Assembly: GCF_014642675.1 (NCBI RefSeq)
Contig: NZ_BMIS01000001.1
Location: 248,001 to 312,000 of the forward strand
Length of the DNA stretch: 64,000 nt
DNA from: Nesterenkonia cremea
Lineage (GTDB): Bacteria > Actinomycetota > Actinomycetes > Actinomycetales > Micrococcaceae
Direction: 5' to 3'
Shown: positions 34,121 through 43,900 of the stretch, piece by piece
Layout: the number at the start of each line of letters is the position of its first letter
How positions within the stretch are numbered: the stretch's first letter is position 1
Notes under the pieces: generated by a model
The model's database searches: none
Told to the model about the DNA's origin: nothing
Seen by the model: only the letters and a program-made list of their open reading frames with translations
Translations under genes and position numbers: made by a program

Positions 34121-36106
34121 ATGACCACTGAGACCTCCTCCTTCCCCTACATCGATGACTCCATCCGGCCGCAGGAGGATTTCCAGAAGCACGTCAACGG
34201 CGCCTGGCTGAAGACGGCGGAGATCCCCTCCGACCAGGACTCCTACGGTTCCTTCTTCGAGCTGCGGGACAAGGCTGAGGCTGATGTCCGTGCCATCCTG
34301 GAGGAGGCCGCCTCCGGTGCCTTCGAGGGCACCGAGTTTGCCGAGGTCGCAGCGCGGGTGGGCGGATTCTTCGCCTCCTTCATGGACGCCGAGCGGGCCG
34401 AGGAGCAGAAGTTCGCTCCCGTCCAGAGCTTCCTCGACGACGTCGACGCCGTCAGCTCCGCTCAGGAGCTGGTGCGGCTCTCCGCCTCCTGGCAGCGCTT
34501 TGGGATGGATGGCATCGTGGCCGCCGGATCCCTGCGCGACGCCGGCAACCCGGAGCGCGAGCTCTGGCACATCATCCAGGACGGCATCGGTCTGCCCGAT
34601 GAGTCCTACTATCGCGAGGACGCCTACGCGGAGATCCGCGAGGAGTACCAGAAGCACCTGGCCCGCTTCCTGATCCTGGGCGGCATGGAGGCCCGTACCG
34701 CCGAGGAGGCCGCCGCCGACGTCCTCGGGCTGGAGAAGACCATCGCCTCCCACCACTGGGATGTGGTCACCACCCGCGACGCCCAGAAGCGCTACAACCT
34801 GAAGACCCGCGACGAGGTCATCGAGCTCATGCCGCTGGTCACTGAGGCCTTCGCCGGCTGGGGCCTGACCGAGTCCCAGACGCGGGAGATCGTGCTGACC
34901 CAGCCCGATGTCCTGCCCGGCATGCAGGCCGCGCTGACCAGCATCAGCCTGGAGACCTGGAAGCACTGGCTGCGCATCCAAGTGCTGCGCTGGGCCGCCC
35001 CGCTGCTGCACGAAGAGATGGTCCAGGAGCACTTCGGCTTCTACTCCAAGACCCTCAACGGCGTCCCGGAGCTCAAGGAGCGCTGGAAGCGCGGCGTGGC
35101 CATGGTCAACGGCCATCTGGGCGAGGACGTCGCCCAGATCTACGTCTCCCGGCACTACCCGCCGGAGGCCCGCCAGGCCATGGACGAGCTGATCGAGGCC
35201 CTGTTGGATGCCTACCGACACTCCATCTCCACGCTGGACTGGATGGGGGAGGAGACCCGGCGCAAGGCCCTGGAGAAGCTGGAGGCCTTCCGACCGCTGG
35301 TGGGGTATCCGGCGCGCTGGATCGACTACAGCAGCGTGGAGGTCAGCCGCGACGACGTCGTCGGGAACGTGGCCCGGGCCGCTCAGTTCGAGTGGGAGCG
35401 GGACGTGAAGAAGCTCGACGACGGTCCGGATCCGGACGAGTGGCATATGACCCCGCAGACGGTGAACGCCTACTACCACCCGCTGGAGAACGTGATCTGC
35501 TTCCCGGCGGCCATCCTGCAGCCGCCCTTCTTCTCCGTGGAGCGGGACATGGCGCAGAACTTCGGCGCCATCGGCGCAGTGATCGGTCACGAGATCGGCC
35601 ACGGCTTCGATGATCAGGGATCCCGCTACGGTGCCGACGGCTCGCTCACCGACTGGTGGACCCACCAGGACCGTGAGGCCTTCGAGCAGCGGACCAAGAA
35701 GCTGGTGGACCAGTTCGACTCGCTGATCCCCTCCGCTCTGGAGGACCACGAGGGCGACCACACGGTCAACGGAGAGCTGACCTTGGGCGAGAACATCGGC
35801 GACCTCGGCGGCCTGGGCATCGCGCATCAGGCCCTGGCCCTGTGGCGCGAGCAGCAGGGCGTGGAGCCTCAGGAGATCGACGGGTACAGCGAGGACGCAC
35901 GGTTCTTCTTCGCCTGGGCCCAGGCCTGGCGGCATGTGACCCGCCCGGAGCGGGCCATCACGCTGCTGAGCATCGACCCGCATTCGCCGGCCGAGTTCCG
36001 CGCCAACCAGATCGTGAAGAACCTGGACGCCTTCCACGAGGCCTTCGGTACGGCAGAGGGCGACGCCATGTACCTGGCACCCGATGAGCGCGTCACCATC
36101 TGGTGA
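34121..36106 (+). CDS. M13-family zinc metallopeptidase (neprilysin/PepO-like)
   Basis: A 661-aa peptidase without a clear signal peptide, so likely cytoplasmic like many bacterial PepO proteins. The zinc site is VIGHEIGHGFDDQGS (HExxH); the third ligand Glu is in GENIGDLGGLGIA, followed by the conserved Asp. The substrate-binding block NAYYHP (NAxY) and the C-terminal end FRANQIVKNLDAFHEAF with the near-terminal W are all present. Only small peptides are expected as substrates. TAGGTT (34109-34114) lies 6 nt before the ATG, and GGAGAG fills that gap, so leaderless or leadered initiation are both possible. Confidence 0.92.
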   Translation: MTTETSSFPYIDDSIRPQEDFQKHVNGAWLKTAEIPSDQDSYGSFFELRDKAEADVRAILEEAASGAFEGTEFAEVAARVGGFFASFMDAERAEEQKFAPVQSFLDDVDAVSSAQELVRLSASWQRFGMDGIVAAGSLRDAGNPERELWHIIQDGIGLPDESYYREDAYAEIREEYQKHLARFLILGGMEARTAEEAAADVLGLEKTIASHHWDVVTTRDAQKRYNLKTRDEVIELMPLVTEAFAGWGLTESQTREIVLTQPDVLPGMQAALTSISLETWKHWLRIQVLRWAAPLLHEEMVQEHFGFYSKTLNGVPELKERWKRGVAMVNGHLGEDVAQIYVSRHYPPEARQAMDELIEALLDAYRHSISTLDWMGEETRRKALEKLEAFRPLVGYPARWIDYSSVEVSRDDVVGNVARAAQFEWERDVKKLDDGPDPDEWHMTPQTVNAYYHPLENVICFPAAILQPPFFSVERDMAQNFGAIGAVIGHEIGHGFDDQGSRYGADGSLTDWWTHQDREAFEQRTKKLVDQFDSLIPSALEDHEGDHTVNGELTLGENIGDLGGLGIAHQALALWREQQGVEPQEIDGYSEDARFFFAWAQAWRHVTRPERAITLLSIDPHSPAEFRANQIVKNLDAFHEAFGTAEGDAMYLAPDERVTIW

Positions 36107-36142
36107 TTCCGCGCCGGCAGAGCCGAGGAGGCAGGTGAGCTG

Positions 36143-37159
36143 ATGACCACGGCCCAGGGGAGTCGGCAGCGGAGCGGCCAGGGGCGCGAGCAGGCGAGTG
36201 GACGCGGCCTCGGGATCGGGGCGATCACCCTCACCTCGGTCCTGTGGGGCACCACCGGCACCGCCGCCACCTTCGCTCCCGACGCCGGCCCCTTCGCCAT
36301 CGGTTCAGCCGCGCTGGGGATCGGCGGGCTGCTGCAGGCGCTCATCGCACTGCCCGCGCTGCGGTCCGCCCGCCACCGGCTGCGCGCCCACTGGGGGCTG
36401 CTGGTCCTGGGCGGGCTGGCTGTGATGATCTACCCACTGGCCTTCTACAGCTCCATGCACTACGCCGGGGTGGCCATCGGCTCGGTGGTCTCCCTGGCCT
36501 CGGCGCCGCTGGCCTCCGGGATGCTGGAGCGCCTGGTGGACGGCAAGCCGCTGAGCCGCTGGTGGATGCTGGCCGCCGGCCTGGGGATCACCGGCAGCAC
36601 GATGCTCTGCCTGGCCAAGATGAACGAGCCCGCCTCCTCCACTGCGGAGACGGTGGGCGGCATCGCCGCCGGGCTGGTGGCCGGTGCCACCTACGCCACC
36701 TTCTCCTGGGCGGTGCACCGGCTGATGGAGGAGGGCGCGGGCCGAGCCGCCTCGATGGGGGCGGTGTTCGGCGTCGGGGGTCTGCTGCTGATGCCGGTGC
36801 TGGTGATCACCGGAGCGCCGCTGATCGCCGGGCCGGAGGCCTTCGCCGTGGCGGCCTATATGGCGCTGGTGCCCATGTTCCTGGGGTACCTGCTCTTCGG
36901 CTTCGGCCTGACCCGGGTGCCGGCGAGCACCGCCACCACGGTGACCCTGACCGAGCCGGCGGTGGCGGCGCTGCTGGCGGTGATCATCGTGGGCGAGCAG
37001 CTCTCCGGTTTGGGCTGGGCCGGACTGACCGTCATCGCCGCCGTGCTGGTGATCCTGGCCGTGGCGCCCTCCAATGCCGCGGAATCAGGCGGATCCGTCC
37101 GTCGGACAGAAGGCCGCGGGACCGAGGACGAGCACCGGGAGCCGATGCCCGTTCCGTGA
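36143..37159 (+). CDS. EamA/DMT-family transporter
   Basis: A 338-aa protein with ten membrane segments in two EamA repeats. The first repeat begins at GLGIGAITLTSVLWGTTGTA (about residue 24) and the second at GIAAGLVAGATYATFSWAVH (about 175). The end of the second repeat carries TVTLTEPAVAALLAVII-GEQLSG, the typical family ending. These carriers export amino acids, nucleotide-sugars or metabolites; the substrate is not readable. The tail is basic and soluble. GAGGAGGCAGG precedes the ATG. Confidence 0.85.
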   Translation: MTTAQGSRQRSGQGREQASGRGLGIGAITLTSVLWGTTGTAATFAPDAGPFAIGSAALGIGGLLQALIALPALRSARHRLRAHWGLLVLGGLAVMIYPLAFYSSMHYAGVAIGSVVSLASAPLASGMLERLVDGKPLSRWWMLAAGLGITGSTMLCLAKMNEPASSTAETVGGIAAGLVAGATYATFSWAVHRLMEEGAGRAASMGAVFGVGGLLLMPVLVITGAPLIAGPEAFAVAAYMALVPMFLGYLLFGFGLTRVPASTATTVTLTEPAVAALLAVIIVGEQLSGLGWAGLTVIAAVLVILAVAPSNAAESGGSVRRTEGRGTEDEHREPMPVP

Positions 37160-37196
37160 AGTGGCACCCTATGCGCCCATAGGGGACAATTGGGGC

Positions 37197-38750
37197 GTGA
37201 CTGCCGAGAACACCACTGCTGAGACCACTGCCAAAGACCTCAACACCAATGACCAGCGCGCCGTCCGCATGGATAAGCGCGAGCGTCTGCTGGGCCGCGG
37301 CGTCCAGCCCTTCCCCGTGAAGGTGGAGCGCACCGGATCCCTGGCCGAGGTGCGCAAGCGGTTCGACGGCACGGTGGAGGCCGGTGAGTCCACCGGTGAG
37401 ACCGTCTCGGTCACCGGGCGTGTGATGTTCATCCGCAACACCGGCAAGCTCTGCTTCGCCACCCTGCAGGAGGGCGGCCCCGAGGGCGCCGGCTCCCGCC
37501 TGCAGGCCATGATCTCTCTGGCCGAGGTGGGCGAGGAGGCCCTGGCCGGCTGGAAGGCCCTGGTGGACCTGGGCGACCACGTCCGCGTCACCGGTGAGGT
37601 GGTGGTCTCCCGCCGCGGTGAACTCTCGGTGATGGCCAACAGCTTCGAGATCGCTTCCAAGGCGATCCGCCCGCTGCCGGTGCTGCACGCCGAGCTGAAC
37701 GAGGAGACCCGCGTGCGCCAGCGCTACGCGGATCTGATCGTCCGCGATGAGGCCCGGGAGATGGTCTATCAGCGCGCGGCCATCACCCGTTCCATCCGCG
37801 ACTCTCTGCACTCCCACGACTACGTGGAGGTGGAGACCCCCATGCTGCAGCTGGTCCACGGCGGCGCACAGGCGCGTCCCTTCGAGACCCACCTCAACGC
37901 CTTCGACCAGGACATGACGCTGCGCATCGCCACCGAGCTCTACCTGAAGCGCGCAGTGGTCGGTGGGATCGACCGCGTCTACGAGATCGGCCGTGTGTTC
38001 CGCAACGAGGGCGTGGACTCCACACACTCCCCGGAGTTCACCACCCTGGAGTCCTACGAGGCCTGGGCGGATATGTACACCATGGCCGAGCGGATGCAGG
38101 AGATGATCCGCAGCGCCGCCGACGCCTGCGGTGTCGGACGCCAGGTGGAGGTCGCAGGTCCCGACGGCGAGCCGGTGACCGTGGACCTCGACGGCGAGTG
38201 GAAGTGGCTCAGCGTCTACCCCGGCCTCTCCGAGGCGGTGGGCCAGGAGATCACCCCCGAGACCTCGGCCGAGGTGCTGCGCAGGATCGCCGAGAAGCAC
38301 GAGGTCACGGTGGATCCGGCCTGGGGCGCCCAGAAGCTGGTGGTGGAGCTCTTCGGAGAGATCGTGGAGCCCCAGCTGATGCAGCCCACCTTCGTCTGCG
38401 ACTACCCGCCGATCGCGCAGCCGCTGGCCCGCGAGCACCGCGAGAAGCCTGGCGTGATCGAGGCCTGGGATCTGATCATCGGCGGCATGGAGCGCGGCAC
38501 TGCGTTCTCCGAGCTGGTGGACCCGGTGGTCCAGCGTGAGCGCCTGGTGGAGCAGTCCCGCATGGCCGCTGAGGGCGATGACGAGGCCATGCAGTACGAC
38601 GAGGACTTCCTGCGTGCCCTGGAGTACGGCGCGCCGCCGATGGGCGGCCTGGGCCTGGGAATCGATCGCCTGGTCATGCTGTTCACCGGAGTAGGAATCC
38701 GAGAGACCATCCTCTTCCCGCTGCTGAAGCCGGAAGTGGACAACTCATAA
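37197..38750 (+). CDS. lysS: Lysyl-tRNA synthetase (class II)
   Basis: A 517-aa class II synthetase. The N-terminal OB-fold anticodon-binding domain (about 75-175) has VSVTGRVMFIRNTGKLCFATLQ. The catalytic core has motif 2 YEIGRVFRNEGVDSTHSPEFT and motif 3 GLGLGIDRLVMLFTG. Start GTG at 37197, 6 nt after a GACAAT hexamer; an ATG-led longer frame overlaps the transporter gene and is not used. lysS next to lsr2 and clpC is the usual actinobacterial order. Confidence 0.96.
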   Translation: MTAENTTAETTAKDLNTNDQRAVRMDKRERLLGRGVQPFPVKVERTGSLAEVRKRFDGTVEAGESTGETVSVTGRVMFIRNTGKLCFATLQEGGPEGAGSRLQAMISLAEVGEEALAGWKALVDLGDHVRVTGEVVVSRRGELSVMANSFEIASKAIRPLPVLHAELNEETRVRQRYADLIVRDEAREMVYQRAAITRSIRDSLHSHDYVEVETPMLQLVHGGAQARPFETHLNAFDQDMTLRIATELYLKRAVVGGIDRVYEIGRVFRNEGVDSTHSPEFTTLESYEAWADMYTMAERMQEMIRSAADACGVGRQVEVAGPDGEPVTVDLDGEWKWLSVYPGLSEAVGQEITPETSAEVLRRIAEKHEVTVDPAWGAQKLVVELFGEIVEPQLMQPTFVCDYPPIAQPLAREHREKPGVIEAWDLIIGGMERGTAFSELVDPVVQRERLVEQSRMAAEGDDEAMQYDEDFLRALEYGAPPMGGLGLGIDRLVMLFTGVGIRETILFPLLKPEVDNS

Positions 38751-38774
38751 GCCTGAATAGAGGCGAGGAATTCA

Positions 38775-38927
38775 ATGGAAAACTTCTGGACGTATTTCGA
38801 AGTTCTGGCCCCGTCGGTCGGTGTCGGCCTGCTGTTCTGGCTGGCGATGCGCTCGATCTTCAGAGCTGACCGCAAGGAGCGCGGCGCCGAGGCGCAGGTG
38901 CGCGAGGAGCTGGGCCAGGACCGCTGA
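38775..38927 (+). CDS. Conserved-type 50-aa single-span membrane protein
   Basis: A 50-residue ORF: one hydrophobic segment (about residues 10-26, LAPSVGVGLLFWLAMRS) followed by a charged tail (ADRKERGAEAQVREELGQDR). It lies 24 bases after lysS in the same direction with GAGGAA as a ribosome-binding site. Small proteins of this shape sit between lysS and lsr2 in related Micrococcales; that is from general memory of the region, not a search. Function unknown. Codon use is that of the genome (third-position G/C), which supports a real gene. Confidence 0.65.
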   Translation: MENFWTYFEVLAPSVGVGLLFWLAMRSIFRADRKERGAEAQVREELGQDR

Positions 38928-39013
38928 GAGGCGCTGAGCCTGCGGCGGAAATCACACTGGTTTCCATCATTCTCTTCAGCTCAATACCTGAAAATAACCT
39001 GAAAGCCGAGAAG

Positions 39014-39043
39014 TTGACCAGCAAAGAAAATTCTTGGGATACT
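39014..39043 (+). promoter_or_regulatory. Promoter of lsr2 in an AT-rich region
   Basis: TTGACC (39014-39019), an 18-base spacer and GATACT (39038-39043). It sits in the most AT-rich stretch of the window (about 38945-39060), which is what Lsr2 itself binds, so autoregulation is likely. A TGAGAG/CTCTCA hairpin is in the roughly 75-base leader. Confidence 0.6.
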
Positions 39044-39124
39044 TTCTGTGTCTGATATCCCTTCTGAGAGTGCGGCCGGATCCGGTTTGTCTGAGCATTC
39101 TCTCAACTGAGCAGTGAGGTGCAT

Positions 39125-39427
39125 ATGGCTCAGAAAGTAGAAGTCGTCCTCGTCGATGATCTCGACGGCAGCGAAGCGAAAGAGACCGTGACATTCGGTC
39201 TGGACTCGCGGTTCTACGAAATCGACCTGAGCGAGGACAACGCCAAGGAACTGCGTGATCTCCTCAAGCGGTACATCCGCAAGGGCCGGGCCATCGCGCC
39301 GCCGTCTCCGCAGAACGAGGCGCGTCAGATCCGCGACTGGGCCGTGAAGAACGGCTACCAGGTCTCCAGCCGTGGTCGTCTGCACCGCGACATCGTCGAG
39401 GCCTACCGCAACGCCAAGAAGCGGTAA
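39125..39427 (+). CDS. lsr2: Lsr2 nucleoid-associated protein (xenogeneic silencer)
   Basis: A 100-aa Lsr2. The N-terminal dimerisation beta part begins MAQKVEVVLVDDLDGSEA, and the C-terminal DNA-binding part is IRDWAVKNGYQVSSRGRLHRDIVEAY, whose RGR loop enters the minor groove of AT-rich DNA. It silences acquired AT-rich genes and bridges DNA. The ATG at 39125 is chosen over the GTG at 39119 because GAGG is 5 nt upstream and Lsr2 starts with MAQK. A strong terminator follows. Confidence 0.95.
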   Translation: MAQKVEVVLVDDLDGSEAKETVTFGLDSRFYEIDLSEDNAKELRDLLKRYIRKGRAIAPPSPQNEARQIRDWAVKNGYQVSSRGRLHRDIVEAYRNAKKR

Positions 39428-39452
39428 GCGACTTTCAGCAGATCAAAGGGGG

Positions 39453-39491
39453 GGGGTGGCCCTGAGGAGATTCCTCGGGGCCGCCCCTTTT
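39453..39491 (+). terminator. Rho-independent terminator of lsr2
   Basis: A 15-bp stem (GGGGTGGCCCTGAGG with CCTCGGGGCCGCCCC, two G-U pairs), a 5-base loop and TTTT. Confidence 0.92.
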
Positions 39492-39581
39492 GCCGTTCGG
39501 TTGTCGCACAGGTGTCGGAATAGAGGCGATATCGAGCTCTTTCCGACACCTGCGCGCCACCTGAACGGAGAAGGAGGGCGC
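39492..39581. repeat. 90-bp palindromic repeat, copy 1 (after fic)
   Basis: Nearly identical to 40873-40962 (86 of 90 bases) in direct orientation. Each copy is itself an inverted repeat (27-base arms, 23 matching, with GGTGTCGGAA/TTCCGACACC at the base of the loop). It begins 3 bases after the fic stop codon. Confidence 0.9.
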
Positions 39582-39584
39582 GGC

Positions 39585-40805
39585 TCAGCGGCGCCTGAGC
39601 TGTTGGGCGTAGGCATCGAGGGTGCGGAGGATGCCCGGGTGCTGATATACGCGGTTCCTCCTGAGCCCGGAGCGCTCTTCGAGCACTCCGCGTTCGGTCA
39701 GCTGCGCGAGTGCTCGCTGAGCGGTCATCTCGTTGAACTGCAGCTGGCGGCGCAGAAATGCCGCGTTGACCACGGGATGCGCGATCAGCTGGGGGAGGAC
39801 CTTCCAAGCCGAGGCCTGGGGGCGCAGCCCAGTCAGCTGTTCGGAGGAGAGGGCCAGTTCGGTGTTGAGATCATCGACCAGCTGGGTGCCGGAGGCGGCG
39901 GCGAAGAGTGCCGCATCGATGAAGCAGGAGACGAGAGGGCCGGCGTCGCCCTCTCTGAACTGGGTCAGGGCGTCGAAGTAGCTCTGCGTCTGCTTCAGCA
40001 GGCCGGCGGAGAGAGGTGCGGTGGTGCTGGTGACCAGGCCTTTGCTCTTCAGCATCGCGTGGATGAGCGCTCGTCCGGTCCTGCCGTTGCCGTCTTCGAA
40101 GGGATGGATGGTCTCGAACTGCGCGTGCGCCAGCGCCGCCTGCAGCAGGACGGGCATATCGGGGCGATGGATGAACCGGATGAGATCGTCCATAGCAGGA
40201 GCGATGTGCTCGGCCTGTGGGGCGATGTGATTCGCCCCGATCGGTGAGACCCCGGTGGTACCCACCCAGACAAGGTCGCTCCGATAGCGCCCAGCACAGT
40301 TCTCCGAGTGAGGCTGTTCCTGAACCAGGATGCGCTGCATGGTCAGCAGGGCGTCCTGGTTCAGGTGGTCGGCGAGTTGGAGGGCGGCCTCCATCGCGTG
40401 GACATTCCCGACGACGATCCTGGCGTTGTCGCTGCGGCTCTGCTCGAGTTCTGCCAGGGCGAGTTGCCGGGCGCCTGCGGTGAGATTCTCGATCTGTGAC
40501 GAGGAGGCAGATTCTGTGCGCAGCAGGATGGAACTCATCGGCCCCAGGGCGGTGCTCGCCGGAGGAAGGGTGCTGCGCGCATGGTCGTCGAACTTGCTGA
40601 GGGCGACGGTGGCTTCGTCGAGATCCGCAGCGAGCTCCGGCGGCAGAGAGAGCTTCAGCCCGGCGAGAGGTGCCGGGATGGTTGACTCATAGGCCCCGGA
40701 GGCAGCGGCCAGACGCCGTCGCCCCGTCATGCCGTCGTCGGCGGCCTGCCACTGGTGCGCCTCGCGAGCGACGGCAGGAACTGGAAGTGTGAGCACGCCT
40801 CGCAT
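39585..40805 (-). CDS. Fic-family AMP-transferase-like protein
   Basis: A 406-aa class II Fic protein. The catalytic motif is HPFEDGNGRTGR (HxFx[D/E]GNGRxxR), with His transferring AMP or another nucleotide to a target hydroxyl. An inhibitory helix with the (S/T)xxxE(G/N) motif is visible upstream (SSSQIEN, about residue 103), so the enzyme is probably self-inhibited and needs no separate antitoxin; none is adjacent. A C-terminal winged-helix domain (about 340-400, FLRRQLQFNEMTAQRALAQL) follows, as in Shewanella-type Fic proteins. An inverted repeat covers its promoter. The gene is isolated between two copies of a 90-bp repeat. Confidence 0.9.
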   Translation of the reverse strand: MRGVLTLPVPAVAREAHQWQAADDGMTGRRRLAAASGAYESTIPAPLAGLKLSLPPELAADLDEATVALSKFDDHARSTLPPASTALGPMSSILLRTESASSSQIENLTAGARQLALAELEQSRSDNARIVVGNVHAMEAALQLADHLNQDALLTMQRILVQEQPHSENCAGRYRSDLVWVGTTGVSPIGANHIAPQAEHIAPAMDDLIRFIHRPDMPVLLQAALAHAQFETIHPFEDGNGRTGRALIHAMLKSKGLVTSTTAPLSAGLLKQTQSYFDALTQFREGDAGPLVSCFIDAALFAAASGTQLVDDLNTELALSSEQLTGLRPQASAWKVLPQLIAHPVVNAAFLRRQLQFNEMTAQRALAQLTERGVLEERSGLRRNRVYQHPGILRTLDAYAQQLRRR

Positions 40806-40806
40806 T

Positions 40807-40837
40807 TTACTGACACTTTCTCAAAAACTGTTAGTAA
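40807..40837. promoter_or_regulatory. Inverted repeat at the fic start
   Basis: TTACTGACA (40807-40815) and TGTTAGTAA (40829-40837) pair at 8 of 9 positions around 13 bases, directly before the fic ATG on the minus strand. A likely operator, perhaps for the winged-helix domain of the Fic protein itself. Confidence 0.5.
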
Positions 40838-40872
40838 GGGCGGCTCGCTGCTCACAGTTTCGGGGATCGAGC

Positions 40873-40962
40873 GCCGTTCGGTTGTCGCGCAGGTGTCGGA
40901 ATAGAGGCGATATCGAGCTCTTTCCGACACCTGCGCGCCAACTGAACGGGGAAGGTGGGCGC
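40873..40962. repeat. 90-bp palindromic repeat, copy 2 (after putA)
   Basis: The second copy of 39492-39581, in the same orientation. It begins 2 bases after the putA stop codon, so both copies sit right behind the stop of a minus-strand gene, where they may act as terminators or mRNA 3' stabilisers. Confidence 0.9.
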
Positions 40963-40964
40963 TG

Positions 40965-43900
40965 TTACTTCTTCAGCTCCTCCGCCAGGTCGTGGAAGCG
41001 GCGGCTCGGGTTGCCGAAGCGGTGCAGCGTCATGGAGACCGACTGCTCCTTCACCCAGTACCGCAGCTCCACGCGGCCGGAGGAGGTGACGGCGTCGTCG
41101 AGCAGCGCCACCTCCGGACGGGAAGCGACCTTCTCACGCACCCCAGCCGGCAGAGTGCCGAGCACACGCACCCGCACCCCGACGCCGGCGTCGTACTTTC
41201 CGGCCGCCAGTGCGGCTGCGAAGTTGGCGTCGGCCTCCCTGGTCAGGTCCAGCCCCAGCTCGGAGGAGAGGACCTTCAGTGCCCTCTTGGTCTCCCTCTC
41301 CACGCTGGGCGCGTAGGAGATGCTCACCGGTGAGCCGGCCACTGTGGCTGCGGCCAGCGTGCGGATCACCTCGCGCACCGGAGCGTCCTCGCCCACGCGC
41401 AGCAGCACCTCCTGGCCGCGGTAGCGGAGGATGTTCGCTTCCGAGTCCAAGCCCGTGCGGTCCTTGGCCGCACCGAACTCCTCGCCCCACCAGTGGGCGT
41501 CGTCGGCGGCTGCGGCGCGGACCCAGGCCAGATCCTCCTCGCCCAGCAGCTCCTTCTCCCGCACAGCGGTCAGCAGGCCGGCCGCCGGGCTGGAGATGGC
41601 GTTCTTCGGGGCGGGGGCGCCGGGGACGTCCTCCCACTGCCCGAAGAGCATCAGGTAGTTGGGGCCGCCGGCCTTGGAGCCCAGGCCCACGGAGGACTTC
41701 TTCCAGCCGCCGAAGGGCTGGCGCTGCACGATGGCGCCGGTGATCCCGCGGTTCACATACGCATTTCCCACCTGGACCTGATCCAGCCACTGCTGGACCT
41801 CTTCAGGTTCCAGGGAGTGGATGCCGCCGGTCAGTCCGTAGTCAGGCGCATTCTGGAACTCGATGGCCTCGTCCAGGTCCTTGGCCTCCATCAGGCCCAG
41901 GACGGGGCCGAAGACCTCGGTCAGGTGGAAGAAGCTGCCCGGCTTCACCCCGGTCTTGATGCCGGGGCTCCACAGCCGGCCGGTGTCATCGAGCTGGCGG
42001 GGCTCCAGCAGCCAGGACTCGCCGGGCTCCAGCGTGGTCAGCGCGCGGTGCAGCTTCTCGGAGGGCTGCTCGGTCAGCGGGCCCACAGCGGCGGAGAGGT
42101 TCTGCGGCCGATCCACCACCATCGACGACGCCGCATCCACCAGTTGGCGGCGGAAGCGCTCAGACTTCGCCACCGAGCCCACCAGGATGCCCAGGCTGGC
42201 CGCCGAGCACTTCTGTCCGGCGTGGCCGAAGGCCGAGTAGACCAGATCGGCCACGGCCAGGTCGCGGTCGGCCGCCGGGGTGACGATCAGTGCGTCCTTG
42301 CCGGAGGTCTCGGCGTTGATGTTCAGTTCCGGCTTCCAGGAGCGGAACAGGGCGGCGGTCTCCGAGGCGCCGGTGAGGATCACCCGGTCCACTCCGTTGT
42401 GGGAGATCAGCTTCTGACCGGCCTCGGACTCATCCGGGAAGACCCCGTGGAGCACCTCGCGCGGGACGCCGGCGTCCCACAGGCACTCCAGCAGCGCCAT
42501 GGAGCAGTGCGGCGTCGGGCTGGAGGGCTTATGGATCACGGACGCGCCCACAGCCAGGCCGGCCGCGGTGCCGCCGGTGGGGATGGCCAGCGGGAAGTTC
42601 CACGGCGGGGTGATCAGCACCAGGCGGTCCGGGGTGAAGGAGGCGTTCTCCACCTGTTCCAGCTCCAGGGCGCGGTGGGCGTAGTAGCGCAGGAAGTCGA
42701 TGGCCTCGGAGATCTCCGGGTCCGACTGGGCCACCGATTTGCCCACCTCAGCGGCGGCGATGGAGGCGAGGTGGCCGCGTCGGGACGCCATGATGTCAGC
42801 GGCCCGGTAGAGGATCGCCGCCCGCTCGGCGGCCGGGCGGGAGGCCCACCCCTCTGCGGCGCTGCGGGCCTGGGCCACCAGGGCATCCACTTGGGCGGCG
42901 TCGAGCGTGGCAGGCAGGGACTGGGCGGCCAGCCATTCAGACGTGGCGCGCTCGACGACCTGCTCGGCCCAGCGCTGGTTGGCCTCCAGGGCCGGATCGG
43001 TGTCCGGCTCGTTGTGGAACTCCGGGATGCCGTCGCTGTAGTCGCCGGCGTCGTGCTGCTCCTCAGCGGTACGGTCCTGGGTGTGCTGCGGGGAGGGTGC
43101 GGTCTCGCCGTCGCGCTCGATGATCTCGCTCAGCGAGTCGATGGAGCTGCGGAAGCGGTCAGCCTCGCGCCGGAAGATCTCCGAACCCTGTCCCTGCTCG
43201 TCCACGGAGAGCTCGAAGATGCCGGACATGAAGTTCTCGCTGGCGGCGTTCTCCTCCAGACGGCGCACCAGGTAGGAGATCGCGACGTCGAACTCGGCCG
43301 GTCGGACAGCCGGGACGTAGAGCAGCAGCTGGCCCACATCGTCGCTGATCGGGCCCTGCTGCTCGGCGGCCATGCCCTGGAGCATCTCGAACTCGAGGCG
43401 GTCGGTGACCCCGCGCTCGGTGCCCAGCAGGTGGGCGAAGGCGATGTCGAAGAGGTTGTGTCCGGCCACGCCCAGACGGACCCCGGCCATGCGCTCTGCG
43501 GTGAGCAGCCAGTGCAGCACGCGCTTATAGTTCGCGTCTGAGGCCTCCTTGGACTCGCAGGTGACCACGGGCCAGTCGTGGATGTCGCCGTGGACCTGCT
43601 CCATGGCCAGGTTGGCGCCCTTGACCAGGCGGATCTTGATGCCGGCGCCGCCGTCTGCCACGCGGGCGCTGGCGAATTCGGTGAGCTCCTGGACTGCGGC
43701 CAGGGCGTCGGGCAGGTAGGCCTGGATGACGATGCCGCCCTCGTAGTGCTTGGTCTCCGGCAGGGAGAGCAGCTTCTTGAACACGGCGATGGTCAGCCGC
43801 AGATCGCCGTACTCCTCCATGTCCAGGTTGATGAACTTGGAGCCGGCCGGGGCTTGGGCGGCCTCGGTGTAGAGCGGGATGAGACGATCCACCACATAGT

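Noticed and set aside
33890..36037. 715-aa minus-strand frame across the M13 peptidase
   Set aside because: Mirror of the codon pattern of the peptidase gene; no recognisable motif.
41493..43541. 682-aa plus-strand frame across putA
   Set aside because: Antisense shadow of putA; composition unlike a folded protein.
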